NCBI RefSeq assembly: GCF_020379485.1
Contig: NW_026016864.1
Span: forward strand, 18,512-82,511
DNA length: 64,000 nucleotides
Source: Brassica napus
Lineage: Eukaryota; Streptophyta; Magnoliopsida; Brassicales; Brassicaceae
Direction of reading: 5' to 3'
Shown: positions 1-13,100 of the stretch, in pieces
Position numbering within the stretch: position 1 is the stretch's first letter
Layout: each line of letters opens with the position of its first letter
The notes under the pieces: generated by a model
What the model was told of the DNA's origin: nothing
Databases searched by the model: none
What the model saw: the letters and a program-made list of their open reading frames with translations, nothing else
Program-made: the position numbers and the translations under genes

Positions 1-3000
1 CTTTCAAATCAGGTGATTCCAGTTTCCCAGTTTGGGAATGGACAGCTTCTTCGTCGTTCCAATCAAACCAGGATGAATCACTTTGTAAGAAGCTTGATTT
101 GGATACATAAAGTGGTTGAGAATCACCAGGAAGTTGAATAAATCTCATAGGAGTTGGGATGAAGAAGTTATCCCACTTTCAAATCAGGTGATTCCAGTTT
201 CCCAGTTTGGGAATAGGACAGCTTCTTCGTCGTTCCAATCAAACCAGGATGAATCACTTTGTAAGAAGCTTGATTTGGATACATAAAGTTTGGAGAATCA
301 CCAGGAAGTTGAATAAATCTCATAGGAGTTGGGATGAAGAAGTTATCCCACTTTCAAATCAGGTGATTCCAGTTTCCCAGTTTGGGAATAGACAGCTTCT
401 TCGTCGTTCCAATCAAACCAGGATGAATCACTTTGTAAGAAGCTTGATTTGGATACATAAAGTGGTGGAGAATCACCAGGAAGTTGAATAAATCTCATAG
501 GAGTTGGGATGAAGAAGTTATCCCACTTTCAAATCAGGTGATTCCAGTTTCCCAGTTTGGGAATAGGACAGCTTCTTCGTCGTTCCAATCAAACCAGGAT
601 GAATCACTTTGTAAGAAGCTTGATTTGGATACATAAATGGTGGAGAATCACCAGGAAGTTGAATAAATCTCATAGGAGTTGGATGAAGAAGTTATCCCAC
701 TTTCAAATCAGGTGATTCAGTTTCCCAGTTTGGGAATAGGACAGCTTCTTCGTCGTTCCAATCAAACCAGGATGAATCACTTTGTAAGAAGCTTGATTTG
801 GATACATAAAGTGGTGGAGAATCACCAGGAAGTTGAATAAATCTCATAGGAGTTGGGATGAAGAAGTTATCCCACTTTCAATCAGGTGATTCCAGTTTCC
901 CAGTTTGGGAATAGGACAGCTTCTTCGTCGTCCAATCAAACCAGGATGAATCACTTTGTAAGAAGCTTGATTTGGATACATAAAGTGGTGGAGAATCACC
1001 AGGAAGTTGAATAAATCTCATAGGAGTTGGGATGAAGAAGTTATCCCACTTTCAATTCAGGTGATTCCAGTTTCCCAGTTTGGGAATAGGACAGCTTCTT
1101 CGTCGTTCCAATCAAACCAGGATGAATCACTTTGTAAGAAGCTTGATTTGGATACATAAAGTGGTGGAGAATCACCAGGAAGTTGAATAAATCTCATAGG
1201 AGTTGGGATGAAGAAGTTATCCCACTTTCAAATCAGGTGATTCCAGTTTCCCAGTTTGGGAATAGGACAGCTTCTTCGTCGTTCCAATCAAACCAGGATG
1301 AATCACTTTGTAAGAAGCTTGATTTGGATACATAAAGTGGTGGAGAATCACCAGGAAGTTGAATAAATCTCATAGGAGTTGGGATGAAGAAGTTATCCCA
1401 CTTTCAAATCAGGTGATTCCAGTTTCCCAGTTTGGGAATAGGACAGCTTCTTCGTCGTTCCAATCAAACCAGGATGAATCACTTTGTAAGAAGCTTGATT
1501 TGGATACATAAAGTGGTGGAGAATCACCAGGAAGTTGAATAAATCTCATAGGAGTTGGGATGAAGAAGTTATCCCACTTTAAATCAGGTGATTCCAGTTT
1601 CCCAGTTTGGGAATAGACACAGCTTCTTCGTCGTTCCAATCAAACCAGGATGAATCACTTTGTAAGAAGCTTGATTTGGATACATAAAGGGTGGAGAATC
1701 ACCAGGAAGTTGAATAAATCTCATAGGAGTTGGGATGAAGAAGTTATCCCACTTTCTAATCAGGTGATTCCAGTTTCCCAGTTTGGGAATAGGACAGCTT
1801 CTTCGTCGTTCCAATCAAACCAGGATGAATCACTTTGTAAGAAGCTTGATTTGGATACATAAAGTGTTGGAGAACACCAGGAAGTTGAATAAATCTCAGG
1901 AGTTGGGATGAAGAAGTTATCCCACTTTCAAATCAGGTGATTCCAGTTTCCCAGTTTGGGAATAGGACAGCTTCTTCGTCGTTCCAATCAAACCAGGATG
2001 AATCACTTTGTAAGAAGCTTGATTTGGATACATAAAGTGGTGGAGAATCACCAGGAAGTTGAATAAATCTCATAGGAGTTGGGATGAAGAAGTTATCCCA
2101 CTTTCTAATCAGGTGATTCCAGTTTCCCAGTTTGGGAATAGGACAGCTTCTTCGTCGTTCCAATCAAACGGATGAATCACTTTGTAAGAAGCTTGATTTG
2201 GATACATAAAGTGTTGGAGAATCACCAGGAAGTTGAATAAATCTCATAAGAGTTGGGATGAAGAAGTTATCCCACTTTCAAATCAGGTGATTCCAGTTTC
2301 CCAGTTTGGGAATAGGACAGCTTCTTCGTCGTCGTTCCAATCAAACCAGGATGAATCACTTTGTAAGAAGCTTGATTTGGATACATAAAGTGTTGGGAAA
2401 CACCAGGAAGTTGAATAAATCTCATAGGAGTTGGGATGAAGAAGTTATCCCACTTTCAAATCAGGTGATTCCAGTTTCCCAGTTTGGGAATGGACAGCTT
2501 CTTTCGTTCCAATCAAACCAGGATGAATCACTTTGTAAGAAGCTTGATTTGGATACATAAAGTGGTGGAGAATCACCAGGAAGTTGAATAAATCTCATAG
2601 GAGTTGGGATGAAGAAGTTATCCCACTTTCTAATCAGGTGATTCCAGTTTCCCAGTTTGGGAATAGGACAGCTTCTTCGTCGTTCCAATCAAACCAGGAT
2701 GAATCACTTTGTAAGAAGCTTGATTTGGATACATAAAGTGTTGGAGAATCACCAGGAAGTTGAATAAATCTCATAGGAGTTGGGATGAAGAAGTTATCCC
2801 ACTTTCAATCAGGTGATTCCAGTTTCCCAGTTTGGGAATAGGACAGCTTCTTCGTCGTTCCAATCAAACCAGGATGAATCACTTTGTAAGAAGCTTGATT
2901 TGGATACATAAAGTGGTGGAGAATCACCAGGAAGTTGAATAAATCTCATAGGAGTTGGGATGAAGAAGTTATCCCACTTTCTAATCAGGTGATTCCAGTT

Positions 3001-6000
3001 TCCCAGTTTGGGAATAGGACAGCTTCTTCGTCGTTCCAATCAAACCAGGATGAATCACTTTAAGAAGCTTGATTTGGATACATAAATGGTGGAGAATCAC
3101 CAGGAAGTTGAATAAATCTCATAGGAGTTGGGATGAAGAAGTTATCCCACTTTCAAATCAGGTGATTCCAGTTTCCCAGTTTGGGAATAGGACAGCTTCT
3201 TCGTCGTTCCAATCAAACCAGGATGAATCACTTTGTAAGAAGCTTTTTGGATACATAAAGTGTTGGAGAAACACCAGGAAGTTGAATAAATCTCATAGGA
3301 GTTGGGATGAAGAAGTTATCCCACTTTCAAATCAGGTGATTCCAGTTTCCCAGTTTGGGAATAGGACAGCTTCTCGTCGTCCAATCAAACCAGGATGAAT
3401 CACTTTGTAAGAAGCTTGATTTGGATACATAAAGTGGGAGAAACACCAGGAAGTTGAATAAATCTCATAGGAGTTGGGATGAAGAAGTTATCCCACTTTC
3501 AAATCAGGTGATTCCAGTTTCCCAGTTTGGGAATAGGACAGCTTCTTCGTCGTTCCAATCAAACCAGGATGAATCACTTTGTAAGAAGCTTGATTTGGAT
3601 ACATAAAGTGGTGGAGAACACCAGAAGTTGAATAAATCTCATAGGAGTTGGGATGAAGAAGTTATCCCACTTTCAAATCAGGTGATTCCATTGTTTCCCA
3701 GTTTGGGAATAGACAGCTTTTCGTCGTTCCAATCAAACCAGGATGAATCACTTTGTAAGAAGCTTGATTTGGATACATAAATGGTGGAGAACACCAGGAA
3801 GTTGAATAAATCTCATAGGAGTTGGGATGAAGAAGTTATCCCACTTTCTAATCAGGTGATTCCAGTTTCCCAGTTTGGGAATAGGACAGCTTCTTCGTCG
3901 TTCCAATCAAACCAGGATGAATCACTTTGTAAGAAGCTTGATTTGGATACATAAAGTGGTGGAGACACCCAGGAAGTTGAATAAATCTCATAAGAGCTGG
4001 GATGAAGAAATTATCCCTTTCAAATCAGGTGATTCCAGTTTCCCAGTTTGGGAATAGGACATCTTCTTCGTCGTTCCAATCAAACCAGGATGAATCACTT
4101 TGTAAGAAGCTTGATTTGGATACATAAAGTGTTGGAGAATCACCAGGAAGTTGAATAAATCTCATAGGAGTTGGGATGAAGAAGTTATCCCACTTTCTAA
4201 TCAGGTGATTCATTAGTTTCCCAGTTTGGGAATAGGACAGCTTCTTCGTCGTTCCAATCAAACCAGGATGAATCACTTTGTAAGAAGCTTGATTTGGATA
4301 CATAAAGTGTTGGAGAATCACCAGGAAGTTGAATAAATCATAGGAGTTGGGATGAAGAAGTTATCCCACTTTCAAATCAGGTGATTCCAGTTTCCCAGTT
4401 TGGGAATAGGACAGCTTCTTCGTCGTTCCAATCAAACCAGGATGAATCACTTTGTAAGAAGCTTGATTTGGATACATAAAGTGTGGGAAACACCAGGAAG
4501 TTGAATAAATCTCATAGGAGTTGGGATGAAGAAGTTATCCCACTTTAAAATCAGGTGATTCCAGTTTCCCAGTTTGGGAATAGGACAGCTTCTTCGTCGT
4601 TCCAATCAAACCAGGATGAATCACTTTGTAAGAAGCTTGATTTGGATACATAAAGTGTTGGAGAATCACCAGGAAGTTGAATAAATCTCATAGGAGTTGG
4701 GATGAAGAAGTTATCCCACTTTCAATCAGGTGATTCCAGTTTCCCAGTTTGGGAATAGGACAGCTTCTTCGTCGTTCCAATCAAACCAGGATGAATCACT
4801 TTGTAAGAAGCTTGATTTGGATACATAAAGTGGTGGAGAATCACCAGGAAGTTGAATAAATCTCATAGGAGTTGGGATGAAGAAGTTATCCCACTTTCAA
4901 ATCAGGTGATTCCAGTTTCCCAGTTTGGGAATAGGACAGCTTCTTCGTCGTTCCAATCAAACCAGGAGAATCACTTTGTAAGAAGCTTGATTTGGATACA
5001 TAAAGTGGTTGAGAATCACCAGGAAGTTGAATAAATCTCATAGGAGTTGGGATGAAGAAGTTATCCCACTTTCTAATCAGGTGATTCCAGTTTCCCAGTT
5101 TGGAATAGGACAGCTTCTTCGTCGTTCCAATCAAACCAGGATGAATCACTTTGTAAGAAGCTTGATTTGGATACATAAAGTGTTGGAGAATCACCAGGAA
5201 GTTGAATAAATCTCATAGGAGTTGGGATGAAGAAGTTATCCCACTTTCAAATCAGGTGATTCCAGTTTCCCAGTTTGGGAATATGACAGCTTCTTCGTCG
5301 TTCCAATCAAACCAAGATGAATCACTTTGTAAGAAGCTTGATTTGGATACATAAAGTGGTGGAGAATCACCAGGAAGTTGAATAAAATCTCATAGGAGCA
5401 GGGATGAAGAAGTTATCCCAATTTCAAATCAGGTGATTCCAGTTTCCCAGTTTGGGAATAGGACAGCTTCTTCGTCGTTCCAATCAAACCAGGATGAATC
5501 ACTTTGTAAGAAGCTTGATTTGGATACATAAAGTGGTGGAGAATCACCAGGAAGTTGAATAAATCTCATAGGAGTTGGGATGAAGAAGTTATCCCACTTT
5601 CTAAATCAGGTGATTCCAGTTTCCCAGTTTGGGAATAGGACAGCTTCTTCGTCGTTCCAATCAAACCAGGATGAATCACTTTGTAAGAAGCTTGATTTGG
5701 ATACATAAAGTGGTGTAGAATCACCAGGAAGTTAAATAAATCTCATAGGAGCTGGGATGAAGAAGTTATCCCACTTTCAAATCAGATGATTCCAGTTTCC
5801 CAGTTTGGGAATAGGACAGCTTCTTCTTCGTCGTTCCAATCAAACCAGGATGAATCACTTTGTAAGAAGCTTGATTTGGATACATAAATGGTGGAGAATC
5901 ACCAGGAAGTTGAATAATCTCATAGGAGTTGGGATGAAGAAGTTATCCCACTTTCTAATCAGGTGATTCCAGTTTCCCAGTTTGGGAATAGAACACAGCT

Positions 6001-6042
6001 TCTTCGTCGTTTCCAATCAAACCAGGATGAATCACTTTGTAA
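1..6042 (+). repeat. CentBr-type centromeric satellite, block A (about 34 monomers)
   Basis: Head-to-tail tandem array with a 176-bp unit. Counting from the HindIII site AAGCTT as position 1, each unit ends in TTTGTAAG. Most monomers here carry GAGAATCACC at positions 29-38 and CTTTCAAATC near position 90, a subtype that is rare to the right of E1. Many monomers are 1-4 bases short because of scattered single-base deletions. The unit matches what I remember of the Brassica CentBr repeat, which underlies the centromere; assignment to a CentBr subfamily is not certain. Open frames of about 60-100 codons recur on both strands but move with the repeat and are not genes. The right edge is the GTAA target-site duplication of element E1 (6039-6042). 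Confidence 0.93.
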
Positions 6043-6543
6043 TGTTGATGAGGTGAGAGTTGATACATGGATAGAGGAAGGATTGGAGCAGGCAGTAACT
6101 TTGGAGTTTACCACAGTAACTTTATTGTTACTGTGGTACTGAGTTAAAAGACTTGGGAAGTTACCTTGCATCCATTTGGGAGTGAAACACCCAGGAGGAG
6201 TCTGGAAGCAAGGAGGAGTTTGGATAAGGTCTGGTCAAGGCTAGAGAGCTTTAGACAGGCTGGCACCAGCTGAAGCTAAAGCAAGATACCCAGCATGTGA
6301 GGAACCTTATTGGCCAGTTTGAATCAAGCATCTTTGACTACACATGCCTCTTATCCTAGCTAGACTGAACCTGGACGAAATTGGTATCCCTAATCTATAT
6401 GTGTTAAACTCTCTCATTAATCAATCTAATGGAGTTTTGAGTCTCTCTCTCTATTCTCTCACTAAAATCTCTTAATCTCTTTAATCTTTTCATCTGATTA
6501 TCCCTGATTAGTTGAATCATGCTCTAATACACAAAAGTGTATA
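6043..6543 (+). repeat. E1 5' LTR
   Basis: 501 bp against 521 bp for the 3' copy. All the length differences I found are small deletions in this copy. It contains the palindrome TTACCACAGTAAC/GTTACTGTGGTAA around 6110-6140, with one base missing here, and ends GTGTATA directly before the PBS. The ends are TG...TA, not TG...CA. Confidence 0.9.
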
Positions 6544-6556
6544 TGGTATCAGAGCC
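6544..6556 (+). other. E1 primer binding site
   Basis: TGGTATCAGAGCC immediately after the LTR, complementary to the 3' end of plant initiator tRNA-Met, the usual copia minus-strand primer. The leader that follows (to about 6698) contains tandem TGAGTGTTCT units and no gene. Confidence 0.88.
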
Positions 6557-6698
6557 AGGTTGCGCAAAGTGGGAGAGTGTGATTCCTTTTTCTTAAAAAT
6601 CTTAAAACTTTGAGTGTTCTTGAGTGTTCTTGGTTTCTTAACTTCTGGGTTCTTATCTGGTGCGTGAGAGGTTCTGGTGAATCCAAATCATCTCAACA

Positions 6699-8685
6699 TG
6701 GAAATGGAGCAAGACCTGAGTCAACTGTGAAGACTGAAGAGGGAGGCATGGCGAGTGGTCAAGTGGGCCAAAAGAGCTTTGGAAAGCTGTGGGTTATGGA
6801 GTAGTCATGGAAAGGGGAAACCTTTCATGGAAATGGCTACTGAGAAGTCAGACAAGAGGTCTGAAGCTGGGAAATGGTTGTTCAAGGAAACACTACAAAG
6901 AGTGAGATTGAAGCAACTTTAGGCAAGTCCAAGCTTGTAAGAGTCTTGAGGACAGAGGGGTGATCCGGGGCTTGAGACAAGGAAAGATGAGTGTTATCAG
7001 CTTGTGGGAGGCTGAGAGAATTATGGTCAGAGTTAGATGTGTGAAGGCACACACATCAATCCGAGATGTTGTCAAGAAGGAGGAAGCAAGATGTGATCTT
7101 AGCTTTCTTATGAAGAGTATGTGAGCTTGTTAAATATACTTGTGATGTGTGGGAATGAACGGAAGCCAGAAAGATGGAAAGGAGGTACAAGCTGTAAGAA
7201 GGGAAGGTTGAGAAACTTTCTAAGGATGGTAATGAAGAGAAGGGCATGAGAAAGGATAGCGAAGTCTGAGCACTTAAGGACAGAATGAGTGTGAATCTTG
7301 AAGAGAATCAGGATGACTTCAGCAGATGGTTATAGGAGAGTGTTCATACTCAGCTTACATGGGAGAAACAGTAGAGACAGTGCAGATATGAGAGGAATGG
7401 ATACCAGAGGGCAGATGAGTGTGGACAAAGAAGGAATGGGATGAGTTGGTTAAGCATGTGTATGCTTTGGCTACGACCCGGAGTCTGGTGCTCCTGCCAA
7501 GCATCCACATCTAAACCCATCATCATTCTCTGGAGCAACACACCCATGATCAGTGACAAGAGACTAATCAGTGAGTAAAGCAGCAACAGGGAGTGTCGAT
7601 AGCCAATGGTACCGAGGATCCAATAGAAGGAGTGGGAAACCTCAAGCTGTTTGAGAAAACTCCACTGCCTTCTACCTACCTCAGTTTACATCCAATCTAA
7701 TCTCATTAAGAAGGCTACAGTTGATCTGGATTGTCAAGTGGTTTTCAACCAAATGAGTTGAGTTCCAGAGATTTGAAGACTGGAAGGGTTATTGGCAGAG
7801 GAGACAGCAAGCATCAGCTCTATCATCTCAAACACTGAGGCGCCTAGTCCTGTGGAGTCTGTGTGTTTTAAGCAGCACACGGATAGGTGTGATAATCTCA
7901 CATGGCATGCAAGGCTGGGACATCCTCATGCCAAGGCAATTGAACTGATCTACCAAGTATGGCGTTCAATCACTTGGAGTGTGAAGCTTGTATACTTGGA
8001 AAGCACTGTAGGACTGTCTTTCCCACATCAGAAACCAGATATGAGAATTGCTTTGATCTGGTGCATTCAGACGTGTGGACAGCTCCCTGTATGTCTAGAG
8101 ACAGCCATAAGTACTTTGTGACTTTCATTGATGAGAAGTCAAAGTACACATGGATCACATGATTCCCTCCAAAGACAGAGTCCTAGAAGCCTTCATTATG
8201 AACTTCAAGCATATGTTACTAATCAGTACAATGCCACTGTGAAGATTCTGAGGTCTGATAATGGAGGAGAATACACTAGCAATGCTTTCAAGAGTCATCT
8301 TGCAAAGCATGGGATTGTGCAACAAACTAGCTGTCCTTATACACCACCACAACAAAATGGGGTGGCTGAGAGGAAGAACAGACATTTGATGGAGGTTGCG
8401 AGATCAATAATGTTCCCATGAATGTCCCTAAGAGGTTTGGGAGTGATGCTGTTCAGACTGCTTGCTATCTCATCAATAGAGTGCCAACCGTGTCTTGAAG
8501 AAACTGTCTCCCTTTGAAGTATTGAACAGACCAAGCCACACATTGATCATTTGAGAGTCTTTGGGTGCTTATGTTATGTGATGATTCCCGGAGAAAGAAG
8601 GAACAAGCTAGAAGCAAAGAGTACTAAAGCTATGTTCATTGGGTACTCAATCACTCAGAAAGGCTACAAATTATGATCCAATAAC
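6699..8685 (+). pseudogene. E1 gag-pol, 5' part (protease, integrase), degraded
   Basis: Remnant of a copia polyprotein reading rightward. A Gag-like start lies near 6699. A broken protease motif (DSGASHHM type) lies at about 7510-7560. A GAG-pre-integrase stretch (THWHARLGHPHA-like) lies at about 7895-7935. Integrase survives best: the HSDVWTAP block near 8065-8095, and the SDNGGEY to QNGVAERKNRH block in one frame at 8128-8421. Dozens of single-base deletions and frame changes separate the pieces, so no product is possible as written. The sequence is cut at 8685 by the ATAAC duplication of E2 and resumes at 14255. Compare the neighbouring E2 copy, whose same domains are open; the lesions may partly be sequence errors. 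Confidence 0.85.
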
Positions 8686-9206
8686 TGTTGAGATGAGGTG
8701 ATGAGGAGTGGATACATTGATAGAGAAGAGTATTGGGCAGTCAGTAACTTTGGGATTTACCACAGTAACTTTAGTTTTACTGTGGTAAATAAGTGAATGA
8801 AGAGAAGTTACCCGGATGGGTTAAATGGAGTCTAGCTGATGTTAATCCTTTCTTACCCTAAGGAAACGTGGGAAGAGGATAAGGAAGGATAGGGAGCACT
8901 TTGACAGCCTGTATGATGCTGGAAAGGAGAGGATGCTTTTTCACTAGTGCAAGCATGTGAGAAAGCACAGCCAGTGATTCAAAGGAGTTCCAGCCTGTCC
9001 ATTGACTCCACATGCTTATACATTTCGAAAACCCTTGTTGCTCTCTCTATATATACTGTAAACCTCATCAGTTATCAATTAATGGAGTTTTGAGTATTCT
9101 CTCTGTTCTTTATTCTCTGAGTCTCTCTTAATCTCCTAATCTCATACAAACTACACAAATCATCTCTTGATATTCATTCATCACTCTACATACACAAAAG
9201 TGTATA
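8686..9206 (+). repeat. E2 5' LTR
   Basis: 521 bp. Compared by eye with the 529-bp 3' copy it has about six substitutions and eight single-base gaps, and all eight gaps are in this copy. A TATA-box candidate TATATATA lies at 9048-9055. It ends AAGTGTATA. Confidence 0.92.
9048..9055 (+). promoter_or_regulatory. E2 LTR TATA box candidate
   Basis: TATATATA in the last third of the LTR, followed by a pyrimidine-rich TCTCTC region as expected for R/U5. The same element lies at 14093-14100 in the 3' LTR. Promoter use is inferred from position only. Confidence 0.6.
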
Positions 9207-9219
9207 TGGTATCAGAGCC
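9207..9219 (+). other. E2 primer binding site
   Basis: TGGTATCAGAGCC, initiator tRNA-Met type, abutting the LTR. It is followed at about 9271-9325 by several imperfect TGTTCTTGAG decamers in the leader. Confidence 0.9.
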
Positions 9220-9389
9220 AGGTTGCGCAAAGGGGAGAGTGTGGTTTGATTATGATTTTCGAAATCTGAGTTTCTTGAGGTGTTCTTGAGGTGTTCTTGG
9301 TGTTCTTGATGTGTTCTTGTGCTTTTTGGTGTCCTTGAGATCGAATTGAGTCTGTGGAGAGTTTCTGATGGATTCAAACGAGTTAAGCA

Positions 9390-10104
9390 TGGTGGAGGAG
9401 ACAAGATCAAGAAGTGAAGAGAAGAAAGAGAGAGAAACGAGTGTGCTTGGTCAAGCTGGATAAAGACAGCTTTTGAAAGCTGTGGGATTTGGAGTAATCA
9501 TGAAAAGAAGAACCTTTAAAGGTGAGAGCTGCTGAGAAGATCAGACAGCAAGTTTGGAGGAGATTCAAGTAAAGGTGGAACCTTTAAGGGAGGTAGCTGC
9601 TGAAGAAGGTCAGACAGCAAGGTTGGAGGAGATTCAAGTAAAGGTGGAACCTTTAGAGGAGGTAGCTGCTGAAGAAGGTCAGACAGCAAGGTTGGAGGCT
9701 GATGAAGCCAAGGGCGTGATCTATAGTCTAAGACAAGGGAAGAAGAGTTGTATCAGCTTGTAGGGAGGCTGAGAGAAGTAGAATCAGAGTTGAGTATGGT
9801 GAAAACTCATACAGTAAGTCCGAGTTGGTGTCAAGGAAGGAGGAAGCAAGATGTGATCTTTGGCTTTCTTATGGGAGAGATATGTGAGCTGGTTGAACAC
9901 ATGTGTGATGTGTGGGAGATAAACAAGAAGCCAGATAGATGGAAGAGAGGTACAAGCTGCAAGAAGGGAAAGTTGAGAAAACTTTCTAAGATGTGGGTCA
10001 TGATGAGCAGATTATGGAGGAAGGATATCAAGGAGAGTATGCAAGTAGGAGAATGCTTGTACTCAGCTTACATTGGAGAATCTGTAGAGAGCAGTGGGTT
10101 ATGA
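9390..10104 (+). pseudogene. E2 Gag-like region, frameshifted
   Basis: The ATG at 9390 opens a charged, RSEE-rich stretch that soon stops. The following DNA parallels the Gag N-terminus of E3 (Gly/Trp-Arg-Asn-His-Glu-Lys region near 9490). A 72-bp tandem duplication (about 9549-9692) encodes two copies of a Glu/Val-rich unit starting EEIQVKVEPL. Pieces resembling the C-terminal Gag helices lie in different frames at 9700-10100. No CCHC zinc knuckle is visible. Gag would form the particle shell; here it is broken. Confidence 0.65.
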
Positions 10105-13100
10105 GGAAGCTAGAGACCAAAGGAGCGGATGAGCCTGTCACAAAGGAGGAATGGGATGAGTTTGTCAAGTATGTGTATGCTTTGGCTACGACCCGGAGAC
10201 AAGGTGCTCCTGCCAAAGCATCCACATCCAACAAACCCATCATTGTTGATTCTGGAGCAAGTCATCACATGATTAGTGACAGAAGCTTAATGAGTGATGT
10301 AAAGAAAGCTACTGGGGGTGTGATGATAGCTAATGGTGATAGGATTCCAATAGAAGGAGTTGGAAAGCTCAAGCTATTTGATAAAGACTCAGATGCCTTC
10401 TACATGCCACAGTTTGCTTCAAATCTACTATCTGTGAGGAAAGCCACGATTGATCTTGGCTGTCAAGTAGTATTCAGGCCAGATGATGTTGAGTTCCAAG
10501 ATTTGAAGACTGGAAAGGTCATTGGGAGAGGAGACAGCAAGAATAATCTATACCAGCTCCAATTGGCTAAGATCTCTAAACCCTTTGATTCTATGTGTTT
10601 GAGTAGTACTTATGAGAAGATTGATAGTATTACTTGGCATGCTAGATTGGGACATCCTCATGCTCGTGCTATTGAATTGATAATTCCTAATATGTCATTT
10701 AATCACTTGGAGTGTGAAGCATGCATATTAGGAAAGCATTGTAGGACTGTTTTTCCAACATCAGAAACTACTTATGAGCATTGCTTTGATCTAGTTCATT
10801 CAGATGTGTGGACTGCTCCTTGTTTGTCTAGAGATAGCCAGAAGTACTTTGTGACATTCATTGATGAGAAGTCTAAGTATACTTGGCTTACATTGCTTCC
10901 ATCTAAAGATAGGGTGCTAGAAGCATTTATGAACTTCCAAGCATATGTATCTAATCAATACAATGCTACTGTGAAGGTACTGAGATCAGATAATGGAGGT
11001 GAATACATCAGCAATGCCTTCAAGAGTCATCTAGCCAAGCATGGGATTGTGCATCAGACTAGCTGCCCTTATACACCACAGCAGAATGGTGTAGCTGAGA
11101 GGAAGAACAGGCACTTGATGGAGGTTGCTAGATCGATGATGTTTCATGCAAATGTCCCAAAACGTTTTTGGAGTGATGCTGTGCAGACTGCTTGCTATCT
11201 CATCAACCGGGTTCCAACCAAGATATTGAAGAATCTGTCTCCATTTGAAGTGTTGAACAAGAGCAAACCTGTCATTGATCACCTACGTGTCTTTGGGTGT
11301 GTGTGCTATGTCATGGTTCCAGGAGAGCAGAGAAACAAGCTGGAGGCAAAGAGTACTAAGGCTATGTTCATTGGTTACTCTATCACTCAGAAGGGGTACA
11401 AGTGCTATGATCCTGAAGCAAGGAGGGTGATGGTATCTAGAGAAGTGAAGTTTGTTGAAACAAAAGGTTATTATGAAGAAAAGGAGTGGGAAAATCTGAA
11501 GGATTTGTCTCAAGCTCCATCTGATAAGGCAACAATACTGAGAGTGTTGTTGGAGAAGCTCGGGATAGGGTTATCCCAGGATCAGGAACCCGGAAGGAGA
11601 GAGCCTTCCAATCAGACTGGTGGAGCTGGAAGAACAACTCCTCTTGATCATGAGAGGGGGAATGGAACTGAATCTGGTGAGCAAGAGCAAAACCAAGAGG
11701 ATTCAGGTCTTCATGATCAAGATACATCACAAGAAGTTGAGAACAATGTTCAGTCTAGTGGAGAAGTGGATGAGGTTCAGTCTAGTGGAGAAGAACAAGT
11801 CGGACCGGCCAGTTCAGAAGAAGAGCAAGTGGAGCCGGCTAGTGTGCAAACTGAAGATCAGGTTCAAGCTTTGAGGAGGAGCACAAGGATAAAGAGGGAT
11901 CCTTCCAACTGGGTAAACACGAGAGTGTACTACAATGCCCAGGCTGTGGAGCATCCTTCTCAAGCCGTGTGTTCCTTTGCTGAGTTTCCAGAGGAGCATT
12001 ATGCCTTTATGATTAGTCTGGATGAGAGTTATGTACCAAGGACTTATGAAGAAGCTATGTTAGACAAGGAATGGAAAGAATCAGTGGGAGCTGAAGCAGG
12101 TGCTATGATCAAAAATGATACATGGTATGAGAGTGAGCTGCCTAAGGGAAAGAAGGCTGTATCTAGTAGATGGATCTTCACAATCAAGTATCTAGCAAAT
12201 GGACAGATTGATAGGAAGAAGACCAGATTGGTTGCAAGAGGATTTACACAGACCTATGGAGAGGATTACATTGATACCTTTGCACCAGTAGCTAAGCTGC
12301 ACACAGTTCGGATTGTGTTGTCCATTGCAACAAACTTGGAGTGGGATTTGTGGCAAATGGATGTGAAGAATGCTTTCCTGCAAGGTGAACTTGAAGATGA
12401 AGTATACATGCATCCGCCTCCTGGTCTTGAGCATCTAGTAAAGCCAGGGAATGTTTTGAGGTTGAAGAAGGCAATATATGGGCTGAAACAATCACCTAGA
12501 GCTTGGTACAGGAAGCTGAGTACAACACTCAATGGGAGAGGTTTTAGGAAGTCTGAATTAGATCACACTCTCTTCACCTTGACAGGACCTTCAGGGATCA
12601 TTGTGATTCTAGTGTATGTGGATGATTTGATTATCACAGGGAGTGATAAGGCAGGGATTCAAGCTACTAAGGAGTTTCTCAAATCTGTGTTTGACATCAA
12701 GGATTTGGGAGAGATGAAGTATTTTCTGGGCATTGAGATATGCAGATCAAAGGAGGGTTTGTTTATGTCTCAAAGGAAGTATACTATGGATATGTTGAAG
12801 GAGACTGATGTGCTTGGAGGAAAGATAGCCAAGACACCCCTAGAGGAGGGATATAAGGTTCTGCGTGAGGGGGAGGTTGAAGAGAAGCAGTTGTTTGAGG
12901 ATCCTAAGCTATACAGGAAGATGGTTGGCAAGCTGATCTACTTGACCATTACTAGGCCAGATATATGCTTTGCGGTGAATCAAGTGAGTCAACATATGCA
13001 GGCGCCAAAGGTCCATCATTGGAAGATGGTTGATAGGATACTGAGGTATCTAAGTGGGACGGCTGGACAAGGAGTTTGGATGGGCTGTAATGGCAGTACA

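Noticed and set aside
1409..1639. Recurring 76-codon open frames on the minus strand (MERRRSC start), and similar ones on the plus strand, through all satellite blocks
   Set aside because: They recur once per monomer, end wherever a variant base makes a stop, and overlap each other on both strands. They follow from the satellite sequence and are not genes.
1..6042. CRISPR-like regular repeat spacing
   Set aside because: The units are head-to-tail with no unique spacers, are 176 bp long, and sit in a plant centromeric context.
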